From assembly GCA_964590495.1 (NCBI GenBank), contig CAZPWQ010000148.1, positions 1 through 7,078 on the forward strand: a DNA stretch of 7,078 nt, given 5' to 3'. A program made the translations under genes and the position numbers. Positions 5,584 to 7,078 of the stretch are shown here, one piece after another; position 1 is the first letter of the stretch; each line of letters begins with the position of its first letter. The DNA is from CAZPWQ01 sp964590495 (GTDB lineage Bacteria; Bacteroidota; Rhodothermia; Balneolales; Balneolaceae). The notes beneath the pieces were generated by a model. The model had not been told where the DNA came from and searched no databases. It saw nothing but the letters and a program-made list of their open reading frames with translations.

Positions 5584-6912
5584 ATGGCCGTTCAGCACGA
5601 ATATGTAGAAGATTTTGAAAACCTGCTCGATCCGGAGCATAACATTATTTTTAATATGTCACTTGCAGAAGCTGAAGAGGCTGTTATATCCGGTGACGCG
5701 GAAAAGGTCAGAGAGATCGACGGCTCATTCGCTATTGTAAAAAAGAAAGGCAAGCAGGTGTATATGGCGCGTTCGATCGGACGTCCCATGCGTTACTTTC
5801 TGGCAAAACAGGCTTCCGGCCCCCTGCTTATTGTGGCCGAACGGATAGATGAAATCTACAGCTATCTCAAAGAGCTGGGGTTGCACGACCAGTTTCATCC
5901 CTCGTACACCCGGATGGTACCGGCACATCATGTTACGCGCCTTCAGCTGGTGGGATGTCCGGATCCCAGCCCCGAGTACAAACGCTTTTTCAATCCGAAA
6001 CAGAACTCCATGGATGCCGATCTCGATACCATCGGGGAAAAATATATCGGTGCACTGGCTCATGAATGCCGGCGCTGGCTTCAAGCCATCCCCGAAAAAG
6101 AACCGGTGGGTGTCCTGTTTTCCGGCGGCATCGACAGCGGTTCGGTGTTTGTCGTTCTTTACAACCTGATGCTGGAAATGGGGCTGTCGCCGCAACGCCT
6201 CAAGGCGTTCACACTCTCGGTGGATGGCGGAGCAGATGCCGGACAGGCAGCTGAATTTTTGGACCGGCTCGATCTTTCGCTCTTTCTTGAGATTATGGAA
6301 ATACCAGCCGGTGAGCTCGACTATAAAAAAACCATCCGCATTGTTGAAGATTATAAATCGCTGGATGTGGAAGCGGCTACCATGACGGAAGCCCTCTGCA
6401 GGAAAATCCGGGAGCGTTATCCCGGCTGGAAATATCTTGCTGACGGCGACGGTGGTGATGAAAACCTGAAGGATTATCCCATTGAAGAAAACCCGGAGTT
6501 GACCATCCGGAGTGTTCTTAACAACCAGATGCTCTATCACGAGGGATGGGGGGTCGACAAGATCAAGCATTCGCTGACCTACTCCGGCGGACTCAGCCGT
6601 GGACATGTCCGCACGTACGCGCCGGCACGGCATTATAATTTTGCTGGTTTTAGTCCCTATACCCTGCCGAATGTCATTGAGGTTTCGGAGGGTATCCCGT
6701 TTATCCAGCTTACGGGATGGAATCACGAAGAGCTGTATGCCCTCAAAGGTGAAATCGTACAGCGGGGAATCAAGGCAGTGACGGGAATGGAGATGCCGGT
6801 ATTTCCAAAACGGCGATTCCAGCACGGAGCCCTGCCGGATGGTAAAAAAGAAGAACTGTTCGCCAACAGCGAAATGGAATACCGCCGCTTTTTTTCTTCA
6901 TTGTATGCATAA
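5584..6912 (+). CDS. Asparagine-synthetase-like ATP-pyrophosphatase lacking the glutaminase cysteine
   Basis: 442 residues from ATG 5584; an in-frame stop at 5539 rules out a much longer N-terminus. It has the two-domain plan of class B asparagine synthetases and beta-lactam synthetases. Residues about 1-125 resemble a shortened Ntn/GATase-2 domain (IDGSFAIV, 45-52; LIVAERIDEI, 82-91), but position 2 is Ala instead of the nucleophilic Cys, so glutamine hydrolysis is not expected. Residues about 145-440 are the synthetase domain: the PP-loop SGGIDSG (180-186) that binds ATP pyrophosphate, DGDGGDENL (287-295) where the family has its GEGSDE-type motif, and GFSPYTLPNVIEVSEGIPF (355-373) at the usual substrate-side segment. 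Such enzymes adenylate a carboxylate and join it to an amine. Without Cys it would use free ammonia, another protein's ammonia or an amine in its own substrate. No biosynthetic partners lie within the window, so the substrate is unknown. Confidence 0.85.
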   Translation: MAVQHEYVEDFENLLDPEHNIIFNMSLAEAEEAVISGDAEKVREIDGSFAIVKKKGKQVYMARSIGRPMRYFLAKQASGPLLIVAERIDEIYSYLKELGLHDQFHPSYTRMVPAHHVTRLQLVGCPDPSPEYKRFFNPKQNSMDADLDTIGEKYIGALAHECRRWLQAIPEKEPVGVLFSGGIDSGSVFVVLYNLMLEMGLSPQRLKAFTLSVDGGADAGQAAEFLDRLDLSLFLEIMEIPAGELDYKKTIRIVEDYKSLDVEAATMTEALCRKIRERYPGWKYLADGDGGDENLKDYPIEENPELTIRSVLNNQMLYHEGWGVDKIKHSLTYSGGLSRGHVRTYAPARHYNFAGFSPYTLPNVIEVSEGIPFIQLTGWNHEELYALKGEIVQRGIKAVTGMEMPVFPKRRFQHGALPDGKKEELFANSEMEYRRFFSSLYA

Positions 6913-6977
6913 TGTTGTATCCGAAATAATTGGTTTAAAAAATAAAGGAGACCGGATTAGATATTGAATAATCATCC

Positions 6978-6995
6978 CCCCGACAGTTGTCGGGG
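6978..6995. repeat. GC-rich palindrome C downstream of the synthetase-like gene
   Basis: CCCCGACA (6978-6985) and TGTCGGGG (6988-6995) pair perfectly around two bases. It begins 65 nt after the stop at 6910-6912. It is followed by AAAAA, not T residues, so it is not a standard intrinsic terminator for the plus-strand gene. Its sequence differs from that of the palindromes at 1099-1131, 3321-3353 and 3734-3768. Confidence 0.65.
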
Positions 6996-7011
6996 AAAAA
7001 CCACCCGAATC

Positions 7012-7029
7012 TCCCCCTTCGAAGGGGGA
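7012..7029. repeat. Perfect 18-bp palindrome D, paired with C
   Basis: TCCCCCTTC (7012-7020) is followed directly by its exact complement GAAGGGGGA (7021-7029). It starts 16 bp after palindrome C. Two strong palindromes with a short spacer, outside genes, are the usual form of paired REP elements; the C-run/G-run form is familiar from intergenic repeats of Bacteroidota, though no copy number can be judged here. Confidence 0.7.
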
Positions 7030-7078
7030 TGGCGCTGGATATTTATAATTGAAGCCTAAACTAATTAGAAGCTTATTT

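Noticed and set aside
5423..5608. Short plus-strand frame leading into the synthetase-like gene
   Set aside because: TTG start, no ribosome site, no recognisable protein pattern, and it overlaps the real start in another frame.
5725..6825. Long antisense open frame (366 codons) opposite the synthetase-like gene
   Set aside because: It shows no domain, signal or family motif, whereas the plus strand carries clear catalytic motifs throughout.
6978..6995. Palindrome C as intrinsic terminator of the synthetase-like gene
   Set aside because: It is followed by A residues, not a T-tract, on the plus strand.
6944..7060. AAAGGAG followed by a TTG-initiated frame of about 31 codons
   Set aside because: The frame is mostly translation of the two palindromes and starts 13 nt from the purine-rich box; more likely chance.

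Overview
The window looks like chromosomal DNA from the Bacteroidota / Rhodothermota / Balneolota side of the tree, possibly a marine or saline Balneolales-type bacterium. The sequence shows a type IX secretion (T9SS) sorting domain with the FPNPF signature, three lipoproteins with clear lipoboxes, a FISUMP-type domain, few Shine-Dalgarno sites, and a very acidic surface protein. The lineage is an inference; there is no rRNA or marker gene to settle it. A run of exactly 100 N (1292-1391) marks an assembly gap.

Left part (1-2916): a plus-strand SMP-30/gluconolactonase-like propeller lipoprotein faces two minus-strand genes. These are a PQQ-dependent sugar dehydrogenase-like lipoprotein (interrupted by the N gap; its true end is at 1140) and, upstream of it, a secreted c-type cytochrome domain fused to a T9SS sorting domain. 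A dehydrogenase, an electron-accepting haem protein and a lactonase-like protein together suggest periplasmic or surface sugar oxidation. A perfect 13-bp hairpin lies between the convergent stop codons.

Middle (2980-3815): a REP-associated tyrosine transposase (RAYT, HUH/Y1 family) on the minus strand. A perfect 33-bp palindrome lies inside its own reading frame, and a decayed copy of the same palindrome lies 133 bp upstream of its start. A 9-bp inverted repeat ends 2 nt before its start codon, and its C-terminus appears to have been lost by a one-base frameshift.

Right part (3816-7078): a minus-strand lipoprotein with three 75-residue InlB-B-like repeats and a FISUMP domain; a 379-bp divergent intergenic region; a plus-strand asparagine-synthetase-like ATP-pyrophosphatase with no N-terminal glutaminase cysteine; and a tail with two strong palindromes of a different sequence family.

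The most unusual feature is the RAYT locus. The Cys-less asparagine-synthetase-like enzyme and the cytochrome-T9SS fusion beside the sugar dehydrogenase are the next most interesting.
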